Shown piece after piece: positions 22,682 through 31,405 of a stretch of DNA of 57,072 nucleotides. Both the position numbers and the translations under genes were made by a program. The notes below the pieces were generated by a model, which searched no databases, was not told the DNA's origin, and worked only from the letters and a program-made list of their open reading frames with translations. The stretch is taken from positions 1-57,072 of the forward strand of contig JAUSDY010000158.1 in the NCBI GenBank assembly GCA_030650395.1, written 5' to 3'. Position 1 is the stretch's first letter; each line of letters starts with the position of its first letter. The stretch comes from Acidobacteriota bacterium. Its GTDB lineage: Bacteria; Acidobacteriota; Vicinamibacteria; Vicinamibacterales; UBA2999.

Positions 22682-24997
22682 GTGGTTCATCCCGTGCGCC
22701 TCGGGCTGTCGCTGTTACTCCTGATCCTGGCGCCGGGGCACGCCTCCTCGCAAACCTCGAGTCCCTCCACCGGGCTGGTGTACGGCGGCGACCGCGAGTT
22801 CCCTCCGTACGAGTACCTCGACGAAAACGGCGATGCTCAGGGGTTCAACATCCACCTCGTGCGCGCGCTCGCGCGCGAAGCAGGCATGGCGATCGAGATC
22901 CGGCTGGGCCCGCGTGAAGAGCGCATGTCCGAGTTCGACGAGGGCAAGACGGACGTGATGTTCCTGTCGTTCTCCGATGACCGCGCCAAGCGTTACCAGT
23001 TGCTCGACCAGACCTGGACGCTCGCGCAAGTCGTCATGATGCGCCAGGGACTGCCCCGGTATCCGGAAGGCCTCAACGACCTCTGGGGGTTCCGGATCGC
23101 CGTGGACGAGAATTCGATCAACCACATCCTGCTCGCGTCGCTGCCGGAAGCGCGGCGGCCGACGCTGACCGTCGTGCCCACGCGCGGCGACGCCATCGGC
23201 GCGTTCGAGCGCGGGCAGGTGGACGGCGTGGCGGGCAACCACCTGACGATGCGTTTTCTGATGGGCCAGTTGGCGGCGGACGCGATCGAAGTGCCGCTGA
23301 TTTCACGGCCGTACCACATGGCGGTGTTGCCCGGCCGCGAACACGTCGTCGCGCCGCTGCGCGCCGCGCTCGATCGCCTCAAGGCCACCGGCGAGTTCGA
23401 TCGGCTGGTCGAGCAGCACCTGACCAATCCGGTTCGCCGCTCGTGGATCGAGCGCTACGCGGCCGCGCTCAGCGTCGCCGGCGGTTTCATGGTGCTGCTG
23501 TTTGTGGGCGGGACGGCGTGGAACCGCTCGCTGCAGCAGCAGGTGCGCGCCCGGACCAAGGCCGTCGAGCGCACCGAGCGCAGATATCGCGACCTGGTCG
23601 ACAACGCCAACGACATGATCTACCGGACCGACCCGTTCGGCCGGTTCACGTTTGTCAATCCGGTGGCGACCCGCATCCTGGGCTACGAGGAGGCGGAGCT
23701 GCTCACGATGAAGTACTTCGAGCTGATGCGGCCCGACTGGGTGCGGCGCGCCATGGGTTTCTACGAACAGTCGGCGAAGGCGCGGGAGTCGACCTACCTC
23801 GAGTTCCCGGTCCGCAAGAAAGACGGCACCGAAATCTGGGTTGGCCAGCAGGTGCGGCCGATCATCACGGGCGAGCGCATCGAAGGCTTCCAGGGGATGG
23901 CCCGCGATATCACCGAGCGCGTGAGCGCGCAGGCGGAGCTGCGGTCGGAACGCGACTTCGTCTCGGCCATCCTGGAGACGGCGCCGAGCCTCGTGATGGT
24001 GCTCGATTCAAAGGGCTGCGTGGTGCGCTTCAACCGCGCCTGCGAAGCGCTCTCCGGCATGTCGCTGGAAGAAGTGCAGGGCCTGGCGATCTGGGAGCTG
24101 CCGTTCCTGCTCGACGAGCAGCGCGGCGAAATTCAAAGGGGCATCCCACGGCTGCTGGAATCGAGCGTGCCGGTGACGCTCGATCGGACGTGGATTGGCG
24201 CGAGCGGCGGGCGCCACGTCATCGCGTGGACGGTGATGTCGCTGCGCGACCCGGTCGGCGCCACCAGGTTCCTGGTCGGGATTGGGTCGGACGTGACCAT
24301 GGCGCGCGAGCTGGAGCGGCTCAAGTCGCAGTTCGTGTCGATGGTCAGCCACGAGCTGCGCACGCCGCTGACGTCGATTCGCGCGTCGATGCAGCTGCTG
24401 ATCGCCGAGTCGATGACCGGCAACGACGATGCCGATCAGCTCGTCCGCGTGGCGCTCTCGAACGCCGATCGCCTGATCCGCATCGTCAACGACATTCTCG
24501 ACATGTCGAAGATCGAGGCGGGCGAGATGATGGTGACGCCACGGCCGATCAAGCTCGGGCCGATCATCGAAGATTCCATCCGCTCGATCGACGCGCTGGC
24601 GCGGGATGCCGGCGTCACCATCGTCAACCCCGCGATCGATCTGCCCGACGTGATGGCCGATCCGGATCGCACGATCCAAGTGCTGGTGAACCTGCTGTCA
24701 AACGCCGTCAAGCATGCACCGGCCGGCAGCACCGTGGAGGTGACCGCCGATCGCGAAGGGCCGCTGGTGGCGGTGGCGGTCCGCGACCATGGTCCCGGCA
24801 TCCCGGCGCACAAGGTGGATTTCATCTTCGAGCCGTTCACCCAGCTCGACGGCAGTGACACACGCCGCATCGCCGGCACCGGCCTGACGATCGCGCGCGC
24901 CCTGGCGGAAAAACAGGGCGGCACCATTCGCGTCTCATCGCGCGAGGGTCAAGGGGCGACGTTTACGATGACGTTGCCGATTGCGAATAACCAATAA
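22682..24997 (+). CDS. sensor histidine kinase with periplasmic solute-binding and two PAS domains
   Basis: 771 residues from a GTG. Order: signal peptide (1-24); family-3 solute-binding domain (about 30-255; PPYEYLDENGDAQGFNIHLV is the usual opening); transmembrane segment (about 265-285); coiled linker; PAS (about 300-415); PAS (about 425-540); HisKA with SHELRTPLTSI, His about 554; HATPase with N box NLLSNAVKHAP and GTGLTIARAL. It should sense a small periplasmic ligand such as an amino acid and pass phosphate to an unlinked response regulator; none is next to it. The stop codon (24995-24997) lies inside a repeat array, which also encodes the last residues ANNQ. Confidence 0.92.
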   Translation: MVHPVRLGLSLLLLILAPGHASSQTSSPSTGLVYGGDREFPPYEYLDENGDAQGFNIHLVRALAREAGMAIEIRLGPREERMSEFDEGKTDVMFLSFSDDRAKRYQLLDQTWTLAQVVMMRQGLPRYPEGLNDLWGFRIAVDENSINHILLASLPEARRPTLTVVPTRGDAIGAFERGQVDGVAGNHLTMRFLMGQLAADAIEVPLISRPYHMAVLPGREHVVAPLRAALDRLKATGEFDRLVEQHLTNPVRRSWIERYAAALSVAGGFMVLLFVGGTAWNRSLQQQVRARTKAVERTERRYRDLVDNANDMIYRTDPFGRFTFVNPVATRILGYEEAELLTMKYFELMRPDWVRRAMGFYEQSAKARESTYLEFPVRKKDGTEIWVGQQVRPIITGERIEGFQGMARDITERVSAQAELRSERDFVSAILETAPSLVMVLDSKGCVVRFNRACEALSGMSLEEVQGLAIWELPFLLDEQRGEIQRGIPRLLESSVPVTLDRTWIGASGGRHVIAWTVMSLRDPVGATRFLVGIGSDVTMARELERLKSQFVSMVSHELRTPLTSIRASMQLLIAESMTGNDDADQLVRVALSNADRLIRIVNDILDMSKIEAGEMMVTPRPIKLGPIIEDSIRSIDALARDAGVTIVNPAIDLPDVMADPDRTIQVLVNLLSNAVKHAPAGSTVEVTADREGPLVAVAVRDHGPGIPAHKVDFIFEPFTQLDGSDTRRIAGTGLTIARALAEKQGGTIRVSSREGQGATFTMTLPIANNQ

Positions 24998-25030
24998 CCA
25001 ATTACCAATTACCAATTACCAAGAACCAAG
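24986..25030. repeat. CCAATTA 7-mer array (left arm)
   Basis: About six units of ACCAATA/ACCAATT type start inside the last codons of the kinase gene. The array is the reverse complement of the one at 25571-25600; together they bracket the four-helix-bundle gene. Confidence 0.85.
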
Positions 25031-25042
25031 CTGCCGGCACGA

Positions 25043-25444
25043 CTAAGCTTTGTCGTCGCGATTCCCTTTCTTGTCGTTCTCCACTGTGTTCTTGACAATC
25101 GTCGTCAGGATCGCCTTCAGCTCAGACGACTCGCTCACTAGGTGGGAGACGCTCTTATAGCCGGCGAGCTTGGTTTCTACCATCACTCTCAGCCAATAGT
25201 TGGCTTCCCTCATCTCTCGGAGACCACCTCTCGTCAGCGACAAGAAGTGCGCACGGCTACCCCCTGCTGCGGCCTCTTCGAGGTGTGCCCCGCTGGACGT
25301 CGCAGCTGATATGAGCTGCGACCAGATTCGCAGACTCGGGGTATCGAGATGTGATTTGGGAAACGCGCTTACGGTGGCGCACGCGAAGAGGAAGACTCGG
25401 TCCTTGATGTCGTAGGGTTTGGGCTTGTCGTCCATGCCGACCAA
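25043..25444 (-). CDS. four-helix bundle protein (23S rRNA intervening-sequence protein family)
   Basis: 133 residues. The pattern YDIKDRVFLFACATVSAF, IWSQLISAATSSGAHLEEAAAGGSRAHFLSLTRGGLREMREANYWL (read in parts) is that of the IVP/four-helix-bundle family, also related to the Avd proteins of diversity-generating retroelements. Function is unknown; the family often sits inside 23S rRNA intervening sequences, but no rRNA is present here. Start at 25444 or 25435 (both ATG). The gene and about 150 bases of upstream sequence lie between inverted 7-mer arrays, and base composition is a little lower in GC than the neighbours. Confidence 0.8.
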   Translation of the reverse strand: MVGMDDKPKPYDIKDRVFLFACATVSAFPKSHLDTPSLRIWSQLISAATSSGAHLEEAAAGGSRAHFLSLTRGGLREMREANYWLRVMVETKLAGYKSVSHLVSESSELKAILTTIVKNTVENDKKGNRDDKA

Positions 25445-25570
25445 CGTGCATGGAGCGTTCCAGACACGTTCTGGCCTGAAATTGAATTCCAGCGGTTCGA
25501 GGATGGCAGTTTCTGACGCAATCGCGGGCGCGCGATGCGGCTAAAGTTGCGCGCGACGTCCCTGCAGTTT

Positions 25571-25600
25571 GGTTATTCGTAATTGGTTATTGGTTATTGG
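25571..25600. repeat. GGTTATT 7-mer array (right arm)
   Basis: Units GGTTATT, CGTAATT, GGTTATT, GGTTATT run up to the stop codon of the MATE gene (25601-25603). They are the reverse complement of the array at 24986-25030. Confidence 0.85.
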
Positions 25601-27001
25601 CTAGTGAGCCACGCTGATCGTCCGCCACTTTCCTTGGCGAAAGCGGGCGACGGTGAGGACACAGCGGGTCAAGTGCCCGAGCACGATCGCCAGCCAGATG
25701 TCGGCGGGTTGCAGCGGGCGCATTCCCTGGATGATCGTGCACATGCCGATCGGCACGGCGACTTGCGATGCCAGCGTGATGAAGAGCGGGCTGCGGGTGT
25801 CGCCGGTGCCCTGTAATCCGCCCGTGTAGGTCAGCGCAAGCGTGATGAAGAAGCCGGACACCGCGAGGTACTGCAGCAGCTGTTGACCGATGATGGCGAC
25901 GTCGCCCTCGGTCGCGCCGAACGCGCCAAGCAGGACGCGTGGGAACGCCACGAAGGCGAGGCCGACGCCGGCCGCCACCGCCAAGCCGATCCGGGAGGCG
26001 GTGTGCACCCCTTGCATGGCGCGTTCAGGGTGTCCGGCGCCGAGGTTCTGGCCGGCAATGGTGGCCGCCGCCCCCATCAATCCGACCGAAGTCCATGTGA
26101 TCAACGAAAACAGCTCGGTGTAGCCGATCACGTAGGCCGCCTGGGCATCGGCGCTTTGCTGCAACGACCCGATGAAGCGCAACAGCATGACGCCGGCCAC
26201 GTTCATCGCAATGCCCTGGACGCCAGTCGGCAGCCCAAACCGGAACAGCGAGCGGATGATCGTCCAGTCGGGACGCCAATCCATGTGCCGTGACACCTTG
26301 AACACGAGGTGGCCACTGAACAACTGGTAGAGCGCGTAGGCGCTGACAGTGCTCGAGGCGATTACGGTGCCGAGCGCCGAACCCGCAGTGCCCAGAGCGG
26401 GAATCGGCCCAAGCCCACGGATCAGGACGATGTTCAGCACCACGTTCAGCACGGTCATCGTGACGCCGAGGCGAAGCGGCGTTCGCGCATCACCGGCCGC
26501 GCGCAACGCCGAGGTCAGCATGAAGAACAACAGCATGCCGATGCTGAACGCAAAGTTGATGCGAAGGAAGGGCAAGGCCAGCGCCTGCACCTCGCCCGAG
26601 GCGTTGACAAGATCGAGCAGGTAGGGCGCGGCGAAATAGCCGACCGGGCCCATCACCGCGTACATCGCGATCGCGGTGAGCAGCGCCTGTTGAACGGTAC
26701 GATTGACCTTCTCGACATCGCCGGCGCCGACGTAACGGGCCACCAGCACGGCTTGCCCCGTGAACAACGAGGCGATGAAGACGATGACGACGAGGAAAAT
26801 TTGCCAGCTGACGCCAATGGCCGCGTTGCCCGTGGATCCGATCAAGTTGCCGACCATGATGTGATCGACGACGCCCTGCAAGCCGGCGATCACGTTTTGC
26901 AACATGGTCGGCCACGCCAGCCTCCAGACGGCGGGACCGAGGGGGCCTTCGATGAGGGACCGATCGAACGGAGAAGCTTTCTTTGGAAGGACCTCGGACA
27001 A
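25601..27001 (-). CDS. MATE-family multidrug/Na+ antiporter
   Basis: 466 residues with 12 hydrophobic segments in two similar halves, as in MATE exporters. Typical segments: WPTMLQNVIAGLQGVVDHIMVGNLIG at the start and GLPTGVQGIAMNVAGVMLLRFIG opening the second half. It would export cationic drugs or other compounds using Na+ or H+. Start is TTG at 27001; a minus-strand TAGAAT at 27016-27011 lies nine bases before it. It ends in a 7-mer array and lies 18 bases downstream of parE, so read-through from parE is possible. Confidence 0.9.
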   Translation of the reverse strand: MSEVLPKKASPFDRSLIEGPLGPAVWRLAWPTMLQNVIAGLQGVVDHIMVGNLIGSTGNAAIGVSWQIFLVVIVFIASLFTGQAVLVARYVGAGDVEKVNRTVQQALLTAIAMYAVMGPVGYFAAPYLLDLVNASGEVQALALPFLRINFAFSIGMLLFFMLTSALRAAGDARTPLRLGVTMTVLNVVLNIVLIRGLGPIPALGTAGSALGTVIASSTVSAYALYQLFSGHLVFKVSRHMDWRPDWTIIRSLFRFGLPTGVQGIAMNVAGVMLLRFIGSLQQSADAQAAYVIGYTELFSLITWTSVGLMGAAATIAGQNLGAGHPERAMQGVHTASRIGLAVAAGVGLAFVAFPRVLLGAFGATEGDVAIIGQQLLQYLAVSGFFITLALTYTGGLQGTGDTRSPLFITLASQVAVPIGMCTIIQGMRPLQPADIWLAIVLGHLTRCVLTVARFRQGKWRTISVAH

Positions 27002-27019
27002 ACGGCTTAAATTCTACTT

Positions 27020-28924
27020 CTAAACATCGAGCTCGACGGCGTCTTCGGCCCTGTCCATGATGAAGCGGAACCGCGCCGATGCGTCCTTCCCCATCAGCTC
27101 GTTGATCACACGATCGGTCACAAGCTGGTCGGCGATTTCAACCTTCAACAAGCGCCGGGTGCGCGGGTTGAGCGTGGTTTCCCACAGCACCTTCGGCATC
27201 ATCTCGCCCAAGCCCTTGAAGCGGGTGATCTCCGGATTGGCGCGGCCGGATTTCTGCTTGATGATCTGCGCCTTTTGCGCCTCGTCCAGGGCCCAGAACG
27301 TTTCCTTGCCGATGTCGATGCGGTACAGCGGCGGCTGCGCGAGGTAGACGCGTCCGGCCATCATCAGTTGCGGCAGGTGCCGATAGATGAACGTCAGCAG
27401 CAGCGTCGCGATGTGGTGGCCGTCGGAATCGGCGTCGGCGAGGATGATCATCTTGCCGTAGCGCATGCGATTGAGGTCGAAGTTCTTCCCCACCCCGCAG
27501 CCGAGCGCCGTGACGAGGTCGGCGAGCTCCTTGTTCTCGAGGACCTTTGCCGTCGACACGCCTTCGGTGTTGAGCACCTTGCCTCGCAGCGGAAGAATCG
27601 CCTGGCGTGCGCGATCGCGGCCCTGCTTGGCTGAGCCGCCGGCGGAATCGCCTTCGACGACGAACAGCTCGCTCGTGATCGATCCGGGATTGGTGCAGTC
27701 GGCGAGCTTGCCGGGCAGGTTCACGCGCCCGGCGGTTGGCCCTTTGCGCACGACCTCGGCAGACGCGGCGCGGCTCGCTTCACGCGCCCGGGCCGACAGG
27801 ATGATGCGCGCGACGATCGATTCGGCAATCGACTGGTTGTTGTTCAACCAGTGTTCGAGGCCCGGCCGCACCAGCCCGTCAACCGCGGACATCACCTCAG
27901 GATTGTTCAAGCGATCCTTGGTCTGACCCTGGAACTGCGGCTCCTGGATGAAGATCGAGAGGATGCCGGTGAGGCCTTCGCGAATGTCTTCGGCGCTGAG
28001 CGTCACGCCCTTCGGCGACAGGTTGTGCGTCTCGATGTAGTTGCGCACCGCCTTGCCCAGCCCGGCGCGAAAGCCGTTCTCGTGTGTGCCGCCGGAGCCG
28101 GTTGGGATGCCGTTGACGTAACTGCGCAGGTTCTCGTCGGTCGCCTCGGTCCATTGCAGGACCAGCTCGATCTTGGCGCCGTTGTCTTTCTCGAGGGTGA
28201 ACGGGGCGTCGTGCACGGGCTTGGCGCCTCGCACGGCGACGATCTTCTTGAGGTAGTCGACCAGCCCTTCCTCGTGCTGGAAGACATCCTTCTGCCCGGT
28301 GGTGTCGTCGTCGAACGTCACCTTGACGCCGCGATGAAGGTAACTGGCGACCTCGAGGCGCTCGCGGATCAACTGCGGCTCGAACTCGACCTTCGGAAAG
28401 ATCTGCGGGTCGGGCTTGAAATACACGGTGGTGCCGCTGCCGCGCGCGGCACCCACTTTCTTCAAGCTGCCCGCGGGCTTGCCCTGCTTGAAGGTCATCT
28501 CGTACTGATGGCCATCGCGCCTGACGGTGGCCACCAGCTCGCGTGACAGCGCGTTGACGACGCTGGCGCCCACGCCGTGGAGGCCGCCGGCCGTCTGGTA
28601 GTTGCCGGCCTCGAACTTTCCTCCGGCATGCAGCACGGTGAAGATCACCTCGAGCGCGCTCTTCTTCGTTTTGGGATGGATGTCGATCGGAATGCCGCGG
28701 CCATCGTCTTCGATGGTGATCGACGAGCCGTCCTGATGCAGGGTGACGCGGATGTTCGAGGCGTAGCCGTTCATCGCCTCGTCGATCGAGTTGTCGAGCG
28801 TTTCCCAGACGAGGTGATGGAGGCCCGAGCTGCCGACGCCGCCGATGTACATGCCGGGGCGCTTGCGAACCGGCTCGAGCCCCTCGAGGACGGTAATGTC
28901 TTTCGCGGTGTATGAAGTTGCCAC
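27020..28924 (-). CDS. parE: DNA topoisomerase IV subunit B (or gyrase B)
   Basis: 634 residues from a GTG. GHKL ATPase domain: EPVRKRPGMYIGG, DNSIDEA, DDGRGIP, GLHGVGASVVNALS. Transducer about 230-400. TOPRIM: FVVEGDSAGGSAKQGRD (about 425) and ILADADSDGHHI (about 505). End: KGLGEMMPKVLWETT. The length and lack of the GyrB insertion fit ParE; the subunit A partner at 39485-41911 is in the same window but not adjacent. The complex unlinks and relaxes DNA using ATP. The ParE/GyrB choice should be treated as probable. Confidence 0.85.
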   Translation of the reverse strand: MATSYTAKDITVLEGLEPVRKRPGMYIGGVGSSGLHHLVWETLDNSIDEAMNGYASNIRVTLHQDGSSITIEDDGRGIPIDIHPKTKKSALEVIFTVLHAGGKFEAGNYQTAGGLHGVGASVVNALSRELVATVRRDGHQYEMTFKQGKPAGSLKKVGAARGSGTTVYFKPDPQIFPKVEFEPQLIRERLEVASYLHRGVKVTFDDDTTGQKDVFQHEEGLVDYLKKIVAVRGAKPVHDAPFTLEKDNGAKIELVLQWTEATDENLRSYVNGIPTGSGGTHENGFRAGLGKAVRNYIETHNLSPKGVTLSAEDIREGLTGILSIFIQEPQFQGQTKDRLNNPEVMSAVDGLVRPGLEHWLNNNQSIAESIVARIILSARAREASRAASAEVVRKGPTAGRVNLPGKLADCTNPGSITSELFVVEGDSAGGSAKQGRDRARQAILPLRGKVLNTEGVSTAKVLENKELADLVTALGCGVGKNFDLNRMRYGKMIILADADSDGHHIATLLLTFIYRHLPQLMMAGRVYLAQPPLYRIDIGKETFWALDEAQKAQIIKQKSGRANPEITRFKGLGEMMPKVLWETTLNPRTRRLLKVEIADQLVTDRVINELMGKDASARFRFIMDRAEDAVELDV

Positions 28925-28934
28925 GCGAGGCTTG

Positions 28935-28940
28935 ATTATA
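28935..28940 (-). promoter_or_regulatory. TATAAT -10 element of parE
   Basis: Consensus TATAAT on the minus strand ends 10 bases before the GTG at 28924, giving a leader of a few bases at most. Confidence 0.55.
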
Positions 28941-28942
28941 TA

Positions 28943-29015
28943 CAGGGTCAGGGCTCAGGGATCAGCGTGATCGCCGATCCCCGAGTCGCTGATCCCTGAT
29001 CCCTGATCTCTGACT
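28943..29015. repeat. 7-mer array with inverted halves after the NYN gene
   Basis: Four 7-mers of CCTGATC type (28988-29015) face a segment CAGGGCTCAGGGATCAGCG (about 28949-28967). The halves are complementary, so the RNA after the NYN stop can form a long stem. The stop codon is at the array edge. The parE promoter lies next to it. Confidence 0.8.
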
Positions 29016-30505
29016 TACGAAACGACCGCCGTTTTCCGTTTTCGCGGCGCAGGCTTTTTCTTCTCGCCGGTCGCCGCGGTCTTTCGCGCGCGAGCGGCGC
29101 GTTTCGGCTTGGCCGCGTCGGCGGCGACGCCAAGCTCTTCGGCAACGGCGATCGGATCGGCGACAACGGCGGGCAACGGCTCGACCAGTTCGGCCGGATC
29201 AACCGCACCGGCCGGCGGCTGCGGATTGTTCACGACGAGGCCCCAGCCGTGCGGCACCGATGCTCGCGAGGAGGTCGCGCCATTCGCAAACACGCGCAAC
29301 CCGCCCTGGCGATCACGCTCGAGCCGCAGGATGCCGTCTTTCTGGCAGGCGCGCATCAGGTCGGCAATCGAACCGTAGCGGCGTTCTTCGAAGTCCGGCT
29401 GTGCGGTCTTGAGGAACTGCTTGAACTGACGCGGATACATCGGCCAGCGTGGCGGTGTCGTAGTCTCGCCGAGAACGCGGCGAACGAGCGCGACACCCTC
29501 GCCAAGCGAAGCCGCATCGGCCGCGGCGGGCCGCGGCGCTTCTTCGTCCGAGGGCTCATGGCCGTTTGACGTGGCCGCTTCCGGGCCCTGGAACAACTCG
29601 CGAGCGGCCTTACGTCCGGCTTCGCGCGCGCTCAAAACAGGCTCCGTGGGGCCGGAGCCCGGAGCCCGGCCTGCCCTGAGCGAAGTCGAAGGGTGCCCGG
29701 AGCCCGGATCAGGTTCGACGGCTTCAGCCGGCGTGGTGCCGTCGCTCAACTCCACCAGCGTGCTGCGGCCCTGATGCTTCAGCGCCACCAAACCGTGCTG
29801 TGCGAGCTTGTCGGCAAAATCGCGGAAGCTGCTGACGCCGTAGTCGCGTTCGGAAAACGACGAGTCGAGCTGCAACAGCGTGCTCTTGAGCAAGCCGAGC
29901 TGCGGCGAGACCTCGCGGTCGGCCAGTACTTTCAACGCGCGCTTGACGAGCGGTACCGCCTGTTCGATGGGCTGCGTGCTGCTCGAGCGCGGGCGCTCGC
30001 CCCGCTCCTGCTTCGGGCTGGAGCGACGATCGCGCTCGGGCACGATGTTCTCGTAGGCGATGAACTCGGTGCAGTTTTTCTGCATCACCTGGCTGGTGAA
30101 GGCGCGCCCGCCCACCACGAACACCTTGCGGTCGTACTGCTTGAGCTTCTCAACCAGCGTGATGAAGTCGCTGTCGCCGCCGACGATCACGAAGGCGTTG
30201 ATGTGCGAGTGGGTAAAGGCCATCTCGAGCGCGTCGAGCGCGAGGTTGATGTCGGCGCCGTTCTTGTCGCCGCCCGGCGTCATCACGCGCTGCACGAGAC
30301 GCACGGCATGCTGCGCCATGGCGCGGCCGTGGTCGCCCGACCGTTTCCAGTCGCCGTAGGCGACCTTGGTAATCACCTCGCCGCGTTCCTTGATGGCTTC
30401 GAGCACCGCGCCGATGTCGAAGGCGAGGCCGAGGGTGGTCTTCACGCCGATTTCGACGTTGTCGAAGTCAATGAAAACGGCAATCTTGAGTTTCTGATCT
30501 GACAT
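29015..30505 (-). CDS. NYN-domain ribonuclease-like protein with OST-HTH (LOTUS) domains
   Basis: 496 residues. NYN/PIN-like domain about 1-155: AVFIDFDNVE, GADINLALDALEMA and VGGDSDFITLVEKL carry the acidic metal-binding residues. Two OST-HTH/LOTUS-type winged helices follow (about 185-260 and 345-410; SERDYGVSSFRDFADKL and ERRYGSIADLMRACQK). The last 35 residues are Lys/Arg/Ala-rich, like histone H1 tails, and may bind nucleic acid. The family is thought to cleave RNA. Residues about 270-285 (HPSTSLRAGRAPGSG) are encoded by a dispersed repeat inserted in frame. Confidence 0.85.
   Translation of the reverse strand: MSDQKLKIAVFIDFDNVEIGVKTTLGLAFDIGAVLEAIKERGEVITKVAYGDWKRSGDHGRAMAQHAVRLVQRVMTPGGDKNGADINLALDALEMAFTHSHINAFVIVGGDSDFITLVEKLKQYDRKVFVVGGRAFTSQVMQKNCTEFIAYENIVPERDRRSSPKQERGERPRSSSTQPIEQAVPLVKRALKVLADREVSPQLGLLKSTLLQLDSSFSERDYGVSSFRDFADKLAQHGLVALKHQGRSTLVELSDGTTPAEAVEPDPGSGHPSTSLRAGRAPGSGPTEPVLSAREAGRKAARELFQGPEAATSNGHEPSDEEAPRPAAADAASLGEGVALVRRVLGETTTPPRWPMYPRQFKQFLKTAQPDFEERRYGSIADLMRACQKDGILRLERDRQGGLRVFANGATSSRASVPHGWGLVVNNPQPPAGAVDPAELVEPLPAVVADPIAVAEELGVAADAAKPKRAARARKTAATGEKKKPAPRKRKTAVVS
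29674..29693. repeat. CCCTGAGC...GTCGAAGGG element inside the NYN gene
   Basis: The 20-base element CCCTGAGCGAAGTCGAAGGG lies in a linker of the NYN gene and is read in frame as PSTSLRAG. Related copies are at 48475-48516 and 53613-53641. GGAGCCCGG units flank it on both sides. Confidence 0.9.
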
Positions 30506-30573
30506 GTGGCTTTCTTGGGCTTTCTTCTGTCGAGCTTGCTTGCCGAGGCTTGGTCTGAGGGAATCGAGGCATG

Positions 30574-30600
30574 CCCGCCGTTAACCTCGGAGAAGGCGGG
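30574..30600. repeat. CCCGCC...GGCGGG dispersed repeat
   Basis: CCCGCCGTTAACCTCGG then AGAAGGCGGG between the divergent NYN and TPR genes. Resembles the repeats at 8985-9068. The rest of this 166-base gap shows a TTATAC hexamer (about 30624) as the possible promoter of the TPR gene. Confidence 0.5.
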
Positions 30601-30671
30601 TACGCGGGTAAGTGTCTCTGACATTATACGCGCGGCACGGTGGTTGCAGAACTGATGACAGGAGTGCCCCT

Positions 30672-31292
30672 ATGAAGACAATTTGCAGCGGAAACAGGAC
30701 GATTCTGGCCTTGGCGGCGGTATTTGCCGTGTCAAATCTGCTCGCCACCTCAGCATTCGCAGGGGGTCAAAGGCCGGAAGTGCAGCGCCTGTTCCAGTCG
30801 GGCGCCTACGACGAAGCGGTGCAGGCGGCACAAAACGGCGACCCGGCCTCGATATACGTCGCGGCCCAGGCAATGGTGAAAGCCGAACAGGTCGACCGCG
30901 CCCGCGAGCAGTTCTCGCGCCTGCGCACCAACGACAACCCCGCGTGGCAGCTGATCGCGCAATCTGGCGAAGCGCTCGTAGGCAGTGACAGCGGCCGCGC
31001 GGTGACGCTGGCGCGCCAGGCGGTTGAAGCGGCCGGCGACAATCCGTTCGCGTTCTATCAACTCGGCCTCGCGGCGGTCAAGGCCAACGACTGGGGTACC
31101 GCGGCGTCCGCCCTGTCTCGTGCAGCGGAGCTCAAGCCCGACTTCGCGTACGCGCATTACTACGCCGCGTTGTCGTATCAGCGTGCCCGGCAGTTGCCGA
31201 AGGCGGCCGAACACTTCGACGCATTCCTCCGCCTCGCCCCGGACGCTCCGGAGCGGCAGGCCGTGCAAGCAATTATGCGGACGCTCAAATGA
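30672..31292 (+). CDS. exported TPR-repeat protein
   Basis: 206 residues. A signal peptide (about 1-30, ending SAFA) is followed by four or more TPR-like helix pairs (AVQAAQNGDPASIYVAAQAM; PFAFYQLGLAAVKANDWGTAASALSRAAELKPD; FAYAHYYAALSYQRARQLPKAAEHFDAFLRL, read in parts). TPR repeats bind other proteins. The ATG at 30672 was chosen because it has a Shine-Dalgarno (ACAGGAG, about nine bases upstream) and begins the signal peptide. It converges on the TamB-Omp85 gene, so a role in the periplasm is likely, but no partner is known. Confidence 0.8.
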   Translation: MKTICSGNRTILALAAVFAVSNLLATSAFAGGQRPEVQRLFQSGAYDEAVQAAQNGDPASIYVAAQAMVKAEQVDRAREQFSRLRTNDNPAWQLIAQSGEALVGSDSGRAVTLARQAVEAAGDNPFAFYQLGLAAVKANDWGTAASALSRAAELKPDFAYAHYYAALSYQRARQLPKAAEHFDAFLRLAPDAPERQAVQAIMRTLK

Positions 31293-31405
31293 GTTCAGAG
31301 TGCAGAGTTAGGAGTTAAGAACGGCGTGTTGTTGACTCTACACTCTTAACTCTTAACTCTTAACTCTTAACTCTTAACTCTTAACTCTTAACTCTGAACT
31401 CTAGA
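31291..31405. repeat. CTCTTAA 7-mer array with inverted arm between convergent genes
   Basis: Seven perfect copies of CTCTTAA (31343-31391), then CTCTGAA and CTCTAG, which holds the stop of the minus-strand gene. On the other side GAGTTCAGAGTGCAGAGTTA (31291 onward) is complementary to them and begins inside the TPR gene stop. The whole can fold as a two-way terminator. Confidence 0.9.

Noticed and set aside
24986-25030. Tandem repeats as a CRISPR array
   Set aside because: Units are 7-13 bases with no spacers and no cas genes.
24986-25600. Arrays around the IVP gene as insertion-sequence ends
   Set aside because: No transposase and no target-site duplication; similar arrays occur without any insert elsewhere in the window.
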